From positions 6,882,001 to 6,946,000 of the forward strand of contig OZ245894.1 in NCBI GenBank assembly GCA_965229635.1: 64,000 nt of DNA, read 5' to 3'. A program made the translations under genes and the position numbers. Under the pieces are notes generated by a model. That model ran no database searches, had not been told where the DNA came from, and saw only the letters and a program-made list of their open reading frames with translations. The DNA is from BQJU01 sp965229635. GTDB lineage: Bacteria; Bacteroidota; Bacteroidia; Chitinophagales; Saprospiraceae. Position 1 is the stretch's first letter, and each line of letters opens with the position of its first letter. Shown here one piece after another: positions 52,447-62,353 of the stretch.

Positions 52447-54393
52447 ATGCCGATTAGAATCCGATGCATGTCCTGGAATTTAGAGAATTACGGGACTTCC
52501 AAATACAATAAGTATCCCTTAGGAGCAATCATTGCCAGAGTAATGCGACAATACCAAATTGATCTCTGTGCACTCATTGAAATATCGAATAACGACCATT
52601 TGCGGGTCAGGCAGAATATTGTGGCAGAACTGAACAACCAGAATCCAGCCTATTTTGCGGGAAACTGGCATCACGACTTCGTCAATGTTGGTGATGAGGG
52701 AGTCGCTTATATCTGGCACGAAGAAGCTCAGGGAGCGAACTCATTCAGGAGGGCCACTTACGGTAATAATCCGGGTAGACATGTCATTGGGAAAGTAGTC
52801 AAAAATGCAGCTGGTAATTTAATCTATTTTCCTAAAACCCAAACGAATTGGAATAGCTTACCTGGTACTCCAGATGGACGCCGTCCTGCTTTTGCCGTCT
52901 TTGAGACCAATGATGGAGCGGCACCACGACGTTTTTCAGTTCTTGATATCCATGCCCCATTCAATACCGACACTTTTATCCAGGCTTATACCACTCATTT
53001 GTATGCCAGTTCTCAGGAAATAATACGGGCTGTCAATTTTGATGGGATGCATGCTGCTGATCAAGCCCGGGGAGCGGCGGCTAATAGTGTATGGCCCCGC
53101 ATATCAATCAACCTAACAAGCCTAAACCTTGTGGGGAATTTTGATCATAATCAAGTGGTGACCAGCGCCTACCAGAGCATTAGCGCAGATATCGATGAAG
53201 GGTATGACCTGGCTACTATTTTAAGGAATGCCATCACCGCAGCTGTTCGTGAAGGAGTAGATCAATTCAGACCTCACATTAATAGTTCCTTAAAAAAGCG
53301 TGAAGCAGAAGAAATGACCCATGTTATTGCTATGGCTGGTGGCATTGCTGCCACCCATCTCATTTGCGCCATCAGCATGCCCACTGCGCCCCTTCCGGTG
53401 CCCCCCAATATTGCAGGGGTAGTCGGTAACATAGCCACGATAATTGACAATAATGTTTCGTACAGTGGAACAATAAGATTTAAAAAAGCGATAAACCTGG
53501 TTCCAAACGGCATGCATTCCTCTGCCAAAAAAGCAATAAGGTTAGGAACTGATCTTTTGACCTTTCCCGCTATACCGACAGGGGGGTTAAACGCAGCCCT
53601 GGTGGCTGGAGATTTTAATATAGATTATCCGGATACTATTATTTATACAGGTGCAGCCATAGGCATCCTTGGCTTTGGCAACAATGCCTACAGCGCTGTA
53701 CTTGCTCACGCCGGTGGCAATAATGCCAGTATCAACGGACGTTCCACCCGAATCGGGCCCACTGCTTTTGAAGGTCAGCGGATTTATACCCTTCAGAACC
53801 CAAATCCTCTGCAAAACACCACTCCCGGTCAGGCGAACTATGCGCCTGTTGATTTGTCTTCCATGGCCAACAAAAGCTATGCCGGCAATGATAATTGGAT
53901 CAACGCGATCCGAACTTTGGCGGGGTTACAGGGCGCCAACTGGAAAAATATTGTCGATAATTATGCCGATGTCATTAGCAATGCTTTCAACACAGAAATT
54001 ATTGATGATACTAACTTTTATCGAGCCAATGCCTACGACAACTTTTTTGTGAGGAATGCGACTGTCAACAACGGTATGGTCATTGATGTATTTAGCGAAC
54101 TGGGATCGTGGGCACAAAGAGGTAATGCTGTTCCAAACCTACAGCCTGTAGGCAGCATCAACCCTAATCCATGGGCCGCAGCCCGTCAGAATTTAAATGC
54201 CCTGGCCACCGCCCGTTTAAATGCCGTTAATCCTAACCCTCCGGGGCATCGTTTTCCGATAACGTACAACACTCCAACCCGAACAGTCACTTATAATATC
54301 CATCCGAACGTATTGGATGCCGAAGATGCCGCCGTTTTTTTTGATAGTTTTATTTCTGATCATTTACCCGTAGCAGTTGATGTAAGTATCTAA
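52447..54393 (+). CDS. Endonuclease/exonuclease/phosphatase-fold protein with large insertion
   Basis: 648 residues, no signal peptide. All catalytic landmarks of the EEP (DNase I-like) fold are present: CMSWNLENYG (Asn11), LCALIEI (Glu45), VLDIHAPFN (His169), LVAGDFNID (Asp389, Asn391) and FISDHLPV (Asp638, His639). Such metal-dependent enzymes cut DNA, RNA or phosphoester lipids; CdtB toxins have this fold. Between His169 and Asp389 is an insertion of about 180 residues with a hydrophobic Ala/Gly/Pro-rich stretch (AMAGGIAATHLICAISMPTA), and a second long segment lies before the C-terminal SDH. The start is 3 bases after the fibre gene, a strong operon link. The insertion could serve targeting or delivery. 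Confidence 0.88.
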   Translation: MPIRIRCMSWNLENYGTSKYNKYPLGAIIARVMRQYQIDLCALIEISNNDHLRVRQNIVAELNNQNPAYFAGNWHHDFVNVGDEGVAYIWHEEAQGANSFRRATYGNNPGRHVIGKVVKNAAGNLIYFPKTQTNWNSLPGTPDGRRPAFAVFETNDGAAPRRFSVLDIHAPFNTDTFIQAYTTHLYASSQEIIRAVNFDGMHAADQARGAAANSVWPRISINLTSLNLVGNFDHNQVVTSAYQSISADIDEGYDLATILRNAITAAVREGVDQFRPHINSSLKKREAEEMTHVIAMAGGIAATHLICAISMPTAPLPVPPNIAGVVGNIATIIDNNVSYSGTIRFKKAINLVPNGMHSSAKKAIRLGTDLLTFPAIPTGGLNAALVAGDFNIDYPDTIIYTGAAIGILGFGNNAYSAVLAHAGGNNASINGRSTRIGPTAFEGQRIYTLQNPNPLQNTTPGQANYAPVDLSSMANKSYAGNDNWINAIRTLAGLQGANWKNIVDNYADVISNAFNTEIIDDTNFYRANAYDNFFVRNATVNNGMVIDVFSELGSWAQRGNAVPNLQPVGSINPNPWAAARQNLNALATARLNAVNPNPPGHRFPITYNTPTRTVTYNIHPNVLDAEDAAVFFDSFISDHLPVAVDVSI

Positions 54394-54419
54394 TTCATTT
54401 ACCCTAGAGCCAATTACCT

Positions 54420-57400
54420 ATGACCCTTGATAAATTAAAGAATACGCTTACTATTGACCAGGGTGAACTGCGTGTGGTGAACACTACCCTATCCTCGGAT
54501 AATCTCACGGCTTTGCTAAGTCAGTATTTTCCGGATAAAACACTGCTGATCACCGGTGCCAGCATCACCAGCCAGGCTGCCGATCCCTTTCATCGCATCA
54601 AGGGTCAGGCGAAGATTTTTTCCGTCAATATGGAGGTGGTGGCGGAATTTTATATCAAGGATGAGGAAGCAGAACTGGAACTAACCGCCACACCACCAGC
54701 CAATTGGCGCTTTTCGGATAGTTTTTCCAGCCTGCAGGGCAATTATTTCGATGAGTTTGTGATTAGTTCTCCACTTATCAAACTGGAAAGTATCGCCAGA
54801 AACAACCTTCCGGCCGGGGCGAGCCTACAGTCCGGGTTTCAACCTTCCCCCGTTTGGGGAATGCTGGAATGGTTTGCTAATCCAGGCGCCAATGCCACCC
54901 TTTCGGGTCCCATAAAGCTATTGGATGGTGTACCGACCATGATCCTTAAGGTCTCCCCGGAGATTCAGAGTTCGCTGGGTGGTTTTCTGGATGTTACCTT
55001 ACAAATGCAACATCTTTCTTATGCTATTCCCAGTGACAAGCCAGGCGGTATAACCTGGCCCACTACCTACTCTCAGCTGTTGGGGGACATCCAGTTTTCT
55101 CATAATCAAACCAAGGTGGATGTGCCACTGGCGGCAACTTTTGGCGGTGATCTGAGCGTGCTTGAATTGAGCATCAACACCGAAGATGTTTTTGATCTTG
55201 GCCTTTCCGAAATTGCCCATTGGCTCGGCGGTGTTGACCTGGGAACATCGGCACTTCCGGATTTCTATCGCCCCCCCATTGGTTTAACTTTGCACGACAT
55301 TGTATTTGCCGTGGGCTTGCAAAGCAGAATACTGGAGTATATCACCCTGCATATTCAATCTACAAACGACTGGGTTGTCATCGACCGCATCCTGGAAATT
55401 GAAGAGATCAAACTTGACTTCATGGTGATGGCCCCGGGCACCAATACCCAGTTGGCCCTAACCATTGGTGGCTTATTAAAAATTGCTGACATTGAGCTGG
55501 AGGTGCACGCACAATTGCCCGACTTTACAATTGCCGGAGGTCTCCCCCCCGGAACTACAGCCGATCTAAGCACTTTGATTAGCAATCAGTTGGGAACAAG
55601 CCAAGGTGTACCGACCAATCTGAAGATTGAAGATCTTCGATTTAGTGCCCATCCGGCGGGAAAACAGTATAGCTTTGACCTTGGCATTAGTGGCGACTGG
55701 ACTATTGTACACGGTCTATCAATCAACGGATTGAGTATGGATATCAGCTACACCGGTGGTATTCAGACCGACCTTAGTGCTGTTTTTAAAGCCGTTTTCC
55801 AAATTGCCGGATTGGATCTACTGCTTTCAGCCGACTACGAATCAACTACTTCCGGTTGGTTGTTTTCTGGCCAGACAACCAATGAAGTACAGATCGATAT
55901 TGGTACAGTGCTTGGTGATATTGCAACCAGTCTGCAAGCAGACGCCACACTGCCCGACCCGTTAAAGAGCCTGACCCTGGATCTGAAAACGCTCGAGACC
56001 TCATTCCAGACCAATACCAAAGACTTTAGTTTCAATGCCATTACCGATTGGGACCTCAACGGTAAAATTATTGAAACGCACTTCCAGGTCGACTTTAAAA
56101 ACTTTGAAGATCAATACCAAAAGGATTTTCTGGGATCGCTGACGCTAAGCGGGATGGAATTTGATTTAAGGTTTAGCAGTACTAATACTGACAAATTCTT
56201 TTTGGCCAGTTATGAAAATCTGGATCATAAAACAATCGCCATTGGGAACCTGATCAATGAATTGACCGATGCCAACCTGTTGGCAAATGATAGCTGGACG
56301 ATTGAGATCAAAGATGCTTTATTTGCCTATCATGGAGGCTTGGATGGTGGCCCAAACAATGGCTCTGGCTTTCTTCTGGGCCTTGACATGGGTACTGACA
56401 TCAATTTGGCGGGGCTACCCTTGGTTGGGAAGCTTTTTCCCAAAGATCAATCCCTGAAGATTGTTTTTACGCCAATAATTGCCTCTGCCAATTTTAAGGA
56501 AAAAGAAATAGCGGCAATGCGGGCGATGGTTGTGGGAGGTTCGTCTCCATTACCACCAGCGGCGCCCAATGCCAATCCTGAAAATACGGCAGTAAAGAAA
56601 GGGGTGGGATTAACGGTGATGGTGCGTCTTGGCAAAGAAAATATTCCACTTAGTTTGCCGGTATCGTTTAATGACAGCACGGGTGAGGTGCAAACCAGCA
56701 ATTCCCCGGCAAATGCGCCCAGTGGTGCCAACCGTACAGCTCCTGATGGGACCAAGTGGTTCACAGTACAGAAAAACTTCGGGCCGGTGAGCTTCCAGAG
56801 ATTTGGATTGCGTTTTGCCTCCGGCACACTGACCCTACTACTCGATGCCTCCTTATCCGTTGGCCCACTTTCGCTTTCGCTTGATGGCCTGGGGGTAAGT
56901 TCTCCGCTTTCACCTATCAAACCCAGTTTTGAACTGCATGGTTTAGGATTAGATTTTAAGACAGCAGCGTTTGAAATTGGCGGTGCGTTCCAGCGTATGA
57001 GGATCACCCCACCTTCGGGCGATCCCTATGATGAATATAGCGGTGCAGCTTTGTTGCGGACGGAGGCATTTAGTCTTTCGGCAATTGGATCCTTTGCGTA
57101 TTATGAAGGGCATCCTTCTCTTTTTGTCTATGCTGTTCTCGATTACCCTCTCGGAGGGCCTGCCTTCTTTTTTGTGACGGGATTAGCTGCCGGTTTCGGG
57201 TACAATCGTTCGCTGCTAATGCCGGGTATTACTGAAGTGCAAAACTTTCCGCTCGTCAGTGAAGCCACCCAATCGCAATCGGCTTCTCCGCTGGGAAATA
57301 CCTCTTCAACTGACATTGCGGCCAAGATTACTAATGAGTTGACCAAACTCAACCAATATATTCCTCCATCGGTAGGTCAATATTTTCTCGCAGTAGGCAT

Positions 57401-58889
57401 TAAGTTTACTTCTTTTGAAATGATCGATTCCTTTGCCTTATTGGCCGTCAGTTTCGGCCAACGCTTTGAAATCGATTTACTGGGCTTGTCCACCGCCATT
57501 ATTCCTACTCCGGAACTGGGCAGTAGTGCTCCGGCTATTGCGGAGGTACAGCTGGCCCTAAAAGCCGTTTTCCTGCCCGATGAAGGTTTTCTCGGGGTCC
57601 AGGCGCAACTCACTACTGCCTCTTACCTGCTATCGCGCGATTGCCATCTCACCGGCGGATTTGCGTTTTTCACCTGGTTTAAAGATCAGCCGCAAGGTAT
57701 TTCTGCCGGCGACTTTGTCCTGACGGTTGGAGGGTACCACCCTCGTTATCAGGTGCCTGCCCATTATCCCAAGGTGCCACGATTGGGAATCAACTGGAAA
57801 ATCAGTGACCAGCTCAGCATCACCGGTGATGCCTATTTTGCCTTAACCGCTCATGCACTGATGGCTGGAGGACATCTTGCGGCGGTCTGGCAGGATGGTG
57901 CACTTAAAGCCTGGTTTAAAGCAGGAGCTGATTTCCTGATTGCCTGGAAGCCGTACCACTACGACGCGGAGATATACGTCGATATTGGTATTGAATTCAC
58001 CTTTCATTTCCTGGGTACGCACCATATCTCCCTGGATCTGGGTGCTGACCTCCACATATGGGGTCCTGAATTTTCGGGTGTTGCCAAGATTCACTTCCTG
58101 GTATTTTCTTTTACGGTGCATTTCGGCCACAATACTGCCCCCCAACCAGAGCCAATTGATTGGGATAATTTCAGGAACTCCTTCCTGCCAAAGAGCAAAA
58201 AGGAGGCCGGCAAAATAGAATCGTGTACACTAAACGTGCAAAAAGGTCTGATCAGGAAAATGGATGAAAATGGTTCAACAACCTCGATTGTTAATCCTAA
58301 AGATCTCGTCTTAACGGTAGACTCTGTGCTACCGCTGTCGGCCCCACCAACGGGTACCGGAGTTAATGCAGGCAGTGACATTGGGATTGCCCCGATGGCC
58401 GTCACCAAAGATCAGTACAGTTCTACCTTGCAAATCAGCATTCAGCGTGAAGGAGACTCCCATTTTGATGATTTTGCCTTCACCGCCATTGAAAAGAACG
58501 TCCCGGCAGCACTTTGGGGGCAGGAACTGGAAACCAAGCTCAATGGCCAGTCCTTTATCAAAAATGCCCTAACCGGGGTGGAAATACGTCCCGCAACTCC
58601 GGTGCTTGCTGCGCACACCCAGCCCATCGATCGCAAAAAACTGCAATTTTCTACTGATGGTGTCAATGATTCCTTCGCCTGGGAGCAAGACAGTATTTTC
58701 CAAGGAGAGGCAACTTCAGGAAGAACGGTGATTCACAATACCATTCTGAAGCCTGATGTTGCCAAGCAACGCAATGCTGTTTTAAGCGCTTTGGGTTATG
58801 AACGCCCGAATGAAAATATTGCTCTCTACCCCGAAATACAGGATATCTTTTTGGAAAATCCTCAATTAATCACACTCGCAAACGCCTAA
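54420..58889 (+). CDS. Giant beta-rich DUF6603-like protein
   Basis: 1489 residues, no signal peptide. Nearly the whole protein is alternating hydrophobic beta sequence with repeated amphipathic turns (LSLSLDGLGVSSPLS, FELHGLGLDFKTAAFEIGGAF, FFFVTGLAAGFGYNRSL). The block FVLTVGGYHPRYQVPAHYP (about residues 1098-1116) and the C-terminal part resemble DUF6603 proteins as I recall them. The long N-terminal region has LxVxLQMQHLSYAIP and related strands. No function is known. The extended beta-groove character would suit a structural or lipid-binding role, but that is only inference. It lies 26 bases after the EEP gene and 4 before the last gene. Confidence 0.82.
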   Translation: MTLDKLKNTLTIDQGELRVVNTTLSSDNLTALLSQYFPDKTLLITGASITSQAADPFHRIKGQAKIFSVNMEVVAEFYIKDEEAELELTATPPANWRFSDSFSSLQGNYFDEFVISSPLIKLESIARNNLPAGASLQSGFQPSPVWGMLEWFANPGANATLSGPIKLLDGVPTMILKVSPEIQSSLGGFLDVTLQMQHLSYAIPSDKPGGITWPTTYSQLLGDIQFSHNQTKVDVPLAATFGGDLSVLELSINTEDVFDLGLSEIAHWLGGVDLGTSALPDFYRPPIGLTLHDIVFAVGLQSRILEYITLHIQSTNDWVVIDRILEIEEIKLDFMVMAPGTNTQLALTIGGLLKIADIELEVHAQLPDFTIAGGLPPGTTADLSTLISNQLGTSQGVPTNLKIEDLRFSAHPAGKQYSFDLGISGDWTIVHGLSINGLSMDISYTGGIQTDLSAVFKAVFQIAGLDLLLSADYESTTSGWLFSGQTTNEVQIDIGTVLGDIATSLQADATLPDPLKSLTLDLKTLETSFQTNTKDFSFNAITDWDLNGKIIETHFQVDFKNFEDQYQKDFLGSLTLSGMEFDLRFSSTNTDKFFLASYENLDHKTIAIGNLINELTDANLLANDSWTIEIKDALFAYHGGLDGGPNNGSGFLLGLDMGTDINLAGLPLVGKLFPKDQSLKIVFTPIIASANFKEKEIAAMRAMVVGGSSPLPPAAPNANPENTAVKKGVGLTVMVRLGKENIPLSLPVSFNDSTGEVQTSNSPANAPSGANRTAPDGTKWFTVQKNFGPVSFQRFGLRFASGTLTLLLDASLSVGPLSLSLDGLGVSSPLSPIKPSFELHGLGLDFKTAAFEIGGAFQRMRITPPSGDPYDEYSGAALLRTEAFSLSAIGSFAYYEGHPSLFVYAVLDYPLGGPAFFFVTGLAAGFGYNRSLLMPGITEVQNFPLVSEATQSQSASPLGNTSSTDIAAKITNELTKLNQYIPPSVGQYFLAVGIKFTSFEMIDSFALLAVSFGQRFEIDLLGLSTAIIPTPELGSSAPAIAEVQLALKAVFLPDEGFLGVQAQLTTASYLLSRDCHLTGGFAFFTWFKDQPQGISAGDFVLTVGGYHPRYQVPAHYPKVPRLGINWKISDQLSITGDAYFALTAHALMAGGHLAAVWQDGALKAWFKAGADFLIAWKPYHYDAEIYVDIGIEFTFHFLGTHHISLDLGADLHIWGPEFSGVAKIHFLVFSFTVHFGHNTAPQPEPIDWDNFRNSFLPKSKKEAGKIESCTLNVQKGLIRKMDENGSTTSIVNPKDLVLTVDSVLPLSAPPTGTGVNAGSDIGIAPMAVTKDQYSSTLQISIQREGDSHFDDFAFTAIEKNVPAALWGQELETKLNGQSFIKNALTGVEIRPATPVLAAHTQPIDRKKLQFSTDGVNDSFAWEQDSIFQGEATSGRTVIHNTILKPDVAKQRNAVLSALGYERPNENIALYPEIQDIFLENPQLITLANA

Positions 58890-58893
58890 TGTC

Positions 58894-61479
58894 ATGCCAG
58901 ATAATACCCCTCCCTCCCAAAGAGTAGAATTTACTGCCAACCATCGGCCGGGACTTTTATCCGGTGATTATACGCTGAGTGTACAACCCTCTCTATCCAT
59001 TAAAGGGGACGTCAAAGGAGACCTACCCAATTCGGTCACACAAGCCTTCTCTGTTGCCGGCGAGCGATTCTCGATCAATCCAACGGAAATAAAATCGGTC
59101 TTCCCCCCTGAAAGTAGCCTGGGCGATCACTCCAATGTCTTTCCGCATCTAATTTTGGGTAGGAGCACCCTACCCTGGGAGCGTACTGCCGATTACGCTG
59201 CGGCTAAAGACGTTGCACCACCCTGGCTAGCCCTTTTGGTATTTGACGATGATGCAAATGAGCTCCCTGCCATAAAGCTTTTGACCATCAAACAGTTGCA
59301 ATCCCCCGACCCGGCTGCACTGCAAGCCGATCAAAGTGCTCCTCAGGGTGTGGCAGGTACCTTCCCCAATATTGTTGCGCAAACCAGCGCCACTCCGGCT
59401 TCAACCAGTGTACTTAAGATGGAAACCGGACAGCACCTGGACGATGTGGTGCGGATAATTGATGTCAAGGCCAGCGTATTGAAGGCTCAACTGCCCAGCT
59501 ACGATGGCCTGCAATACCTTACCCACGTCAGGCAAGGCATCGATGATGATGCCAATACGGAGGGGGAAGAACTGGCAATCATTGTGGCCAACCGCTTGCC
59601 GAAACGGGGAGGCAGAACCGTAGTACATTTGGTTTCACTAGAAGGGCGTTACAATCCCACCGGTTTTGATTTGCTAGGCGCTAATGGGAACGACTTGGTG
59701 CGTCTGATAAGTCTAAAAAGCTGGAGTTTTAGTTGTCTGGAAGCTTACAAGATTTCGCCTCATACCATTGATGTACTCAAGCAAACTACAACTATTGCCC
59801 CCAATCTACTCGATCAATTAATCAATATTGGAGAGGTAACCGGTACTCCTGAGTTCCTACAAGCCGTTGCTGGTGTTATCGGTCAGGGCGACACCAATAG
59901 CAATCGCGAAAAAATTCTCGATTCTGCTACTCACGAAACGTTCCGTGGCCTGCTTCGTCATTTGGATAGCGGGACACTTCATCAGCCAATTCCAGCCAAT
60001 TTGCCGGGACTTGGGCAACAATACCTGAAGCTCGGCGCTACTGCCCTACCGCACCTGATGCGAAATGGCAATCAAAGTGTCTCCTGGTATCGCGGACCAC
60101 TGGTGACTGCTCCTATCCAGCAGCAATTCCACGGTCGCGCGCTATTGGATGCCTTTTCAGTTTTGGATGCTAATAATCTATTGCAAAAGCTGAAACAACC
60201 GGACGACAACTTTAGTACCAATCTGGCCAGCCAACTTTCCCTACCTACCCGTAATGCCCTGAGTCAATGGGATAACAGCTCTACGGATGCCATTTTATCC
60301 ACCGTACTAAAGGACTTGAATTATTTGATAAAAAATCAAAACCTCTATGCCCCGGAGTTTTTCAGTACTGCCTTGCCAGCCAACTTACAGGCGATGTTAG
60401 ACCAGCAACTTCAGGGTGATAATTTATCAAAATTTAATCGGCTATTACTACATTGGGCATATCCTTCTCTCATTGCCGATACCAACTTCCAGTTTCCGAT
60501 ACATACAGCCGATGAAGTGGTTATGTATGATCCCAACCTGGGCATGTTTGATGTGTCCTACGCTTCAGCCTGGGAACTGGGTAGGTTATTAGCCTTAAAG
60601 GATAAAAAATTCTCTCTGGAACTGTTTAACTGGAAACGGGCTCAAAGTCAGACTAGTAAATATGAAGTTGCGGAAGCCTTCGAGCACCTTCCCTTTCAGA
60701 GAGTTGTGTCGAACGATCCGGTTCCTGTTCCACAAACTGTTGTGGAGTGGCTTAATGAATTGCGTCTTCTAAAGCGTTTACCGTTCAATTATCTGGTGCC
60801 GGAGGAAGACGCGCTACCTACCGAATCCATTCGTTTCTTCCGTCTGGATAACTTTTGGGTTGATTGCCTGACCGATGGAGCCTTTAGTATTGGCAGAATG
60901 AGCACAAAGGATGGTACGCGAGATCGACTGTACGGAAATGAGGCGCGGACCAATCCTTATGGTGAGATTAGCGGGTTTTTACTGCGTTCAGATGTAGTAA
61001 AAGGTTGGCCAGATTTGCTGGTAGAGGGCTATAGCAAGCTCATTGCGGATGACAACCCTACTACGCAAACACCTTTGAAGATGCTTAGGATGGAACGAAT
61101 GTCACCCAATATCTTACTTTGTCTGTTTCAAGGATTGGTGCAAACCGTTGACATACACCAGAAACCGGAGGCCCTGCATTTTGGGCTTGACCCGCTCACC
61201 AAAGGTTACGAGAAGAAGCTGCGCACCGCTGAAGGTGATGAGCTGGTAGATTCAAATAATAACCCGGTTTCCTTGCAGGTGATCAACAAACCCGGAGCGA
61301 ATGGAGTCACCTTCTGGCGCGATGCAGATAATCGCAATCTGGATATTTCAGTCTTTGTCACCGAATTAAAGAAGTTATTACAAAGCAATAATCAATCTGT
61401 TACACCCTTTACATCAGCTGAACTGGCCCTGCAACTAATCGAAGGCGTAGAAAAAGTAAGATTTAGAATTGACCTTTAA
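58894..61479 (+). CDS. Unknown 861-residue protein, last gene of the giant operon
   Basis: No signal peptide, membrane segment or known domain recognised. The N-terminus has a motif-dense stretch: GDYTLSVQPSLSI, FSVAGERFSINPTEI, SVFPPESSLGDHSN, FPHLILGRSTLPWER (about residues 86-100) and APPWLALLVFDDD. A second region reads VVHLVSLEGRY, SLKSWSF; a third has VMYDPNLGMFDVSYASAWELGRLLALKDKKFSLELFNWKR, and the C-terminus LRTAEGDELVDSN. Motif density suggests a conserved partner of the DUF6603-like protein, whose gene ends 4 bases before. It ends 22 bases before the convergent DUF5777 gene, with no clear terminator between. Confidence 0.82.
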   Translation: MPDNTPPSQRVEFTANHRPGLLSGDYTLSVQPSLSIKGDVKGDLPNSVTQAFSVAGERFSINPTEIKSVFPPESSLGDHSNVFPHLILGRSTLPWERTADYAAAKDVAPPWLALLVFDDDANELPAIKLLTIKQLQSPDPAALQADQSAPQGVAGTFPNIVAQTSATPASTSVLKMETGQHLDDVVRIIDVKASVLKAQLPSYDGLQYLTHVRQGIDDDANTEGEELAIIVANRLPKRGGRTVVHLVSLEGRYNPTGFDLLGANGNDLVRLISLKSWSFSCLEAYKISPHTIDVLKQTTTIAPNLLDQLINIGEVTGTPEFLQAVAGVIGQGDTNSNREKILDSATHETFRGLLRHLDSGTLHQPIPANLPGLGQQYLKLGATALPHLMRNGNQSVSWYRGPLVTAPIQQQFHGRALLDAFSVLDANNLLQKLKQPDDNFSTNLASQLSLPTRNALSQWDNSSTDAILSTVLKDLNYLIKNQNLYAPEFFSTALPANLQAMLDQQLQGDNLSKFNRLLLHWAYPSLIADTNFQFPIHTADEVVMYDPNLGMFDVSYASAWELGRLLALKDKKFSLELFNWKRAQSQTSKYEVAEAFEHLPFQRVVSNDPVPVPQTVVEWLNELRLLKRLPFNYLVPEEDALPTESIRFFRLDNFWVDCLTDGAFSIGRMSTKDGTRDRLYGNEARTNPYGEISGFLLRSDVVKGWPDLLVEGYSKLIADDNPTTQTPLKMLRMERMSPNILLCLFQGLVQTVDIHQKPEALHFGLDPLTKGYEKKLRTAEGDELVDSNNNPVSLQVINKPGANGVTFWRDADNRNLDISVFVTELKKLLQSNNQSVTPFTSAELALQLIEGVEKVRFRIDL

Positions 61480-61500
61480 TTGGAATATAGAAAGGCTTTT

Positions 61501-62349
61501 TTAATATCTTCTTCCTTTGAATTTGAATACCCGGCTGATGGTAAACCCCAGATGGATATCTCCCTTGAGCCAGTCGCCAGTGGTGTTGCCAATGAAGGCC
61601 GGTTCAATCAAGCCGCCCGTGTTGGAAAAGTGAATCTGAAACACGTGACTACCGGTATCAAAATCAAAGCCCACTGCCAGACAATTGGTACGATTATCAG
61701 TCAGTTGGTTAGCAAGGATATAATAATATTCCGCCTTCACGGCAATGGCCTTTGTCAGCTGGTATTTGCCGGCAACACCTAGTGAGATCACGTCGTTAGG
61801 CAGGGCTTTTCCATCTGTCAAGTTGTAGTGCGTCACCATTGGCGCTACCTGTAACGAAAACCGCTCACCAAACTGGCGGGCGAGTAGTAATTGATAATTA
61901 AATGACAGTCGATGTTGCCACAACAAGGGCTCTTCCGGACTGGGTGAAGGCAAAAGTATAGCTGCTCCAGTTGCTAACCCGGTGATGCTAATCGGAAAGT
62001 TTTGTGCGCCCTTTTTCTGTCGGGCAAAACGGACTTTCAGCAGAGCGTCGGCCTGTTTATCAATCGAACTGCGGCCAATACCAACGGTAACCCAATCTTT
62101 GATGGCATAATCCAGGCCCAGTCGAATGATGGCCTGATCCAGGCCAAAAAACTCACCGGCGCCACTACTGATTCGTCCAAATTTATGTGAAATGATAAAC
62201 TCTAATTCCCCTTCCTGTAGCATTTTCACAGAATGTCCAACCACCACACGGGTGCCGTCAAAGGTATTGTAGGCATACTCCGTGCTTAGTTGTGCCCAGA
62301 TCGAAGAGGCGCTGAAAAGAAAGCATAGTGCCAATAGGAAATTTTTCAT
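61501..62349 (-). CDS. DUF5777-type outer-membrane beta-barrel protein
   Basis: 282 residues from MKNFLLALCFLFSASSIWAQ, a clear signal peptide; a longer frame starting at 62454 is not credible because the added residues precede the signal. Typical blocks: TRVVVGHSVKMLQEGELEFIISHKFG, FFGLDQAIIRLGLDYAIKDWVTVGIGRSS, LSFNYQLLLARQFGERFSLQVAPMV and a final IHLGFTISRVFKF. The barrel is the last gene of a minus-strand operon with c-type haem proteins. It is probably the outer-membrane partner of that electron-transfer or oxidation system. The gap from the upstream gene is 4 bases. Confidence 0.9.
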   Translation of the reverse strand: MKNFLLALCFLFSASSIWAQLSTEYAYNTFDGTRVVVGHSVKMLQEGELEFIISHKFGRISSGAGEFFGLDQAIIRLGLDYAIKDWVTVGIGRSSIDKQADALLKVRFARQKKGAQNFPISITGLATGAAILLPSPSPEEPLLWQHRLSFNYQLLLARQFGERFSLQVAPMVTHYNLTDGKALPNDVISLGVAGKYQLTKAIAVKAEYYYILANQLTDNRTNCLAVGFDFDTGSHVFQIHFSNTGGLIEPAFIGNTTGDWLKGDIHLGFTISRVFKFKGRRY

Positions 62350-62353
62350 CTTT

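Noticed and set aside
56447..57007. 186-codon open frame on the minus strand
   Set aside because: Antisense to the DUF6603-like gene; no start signal and no motif.
44506..61479. Prophage or tailocin
   Set aside because: Apart from a fibre-like protein and one phage-like small protein, no capsid, tube, sheath, baseplate, terminase, lysis or integrase gene is present.
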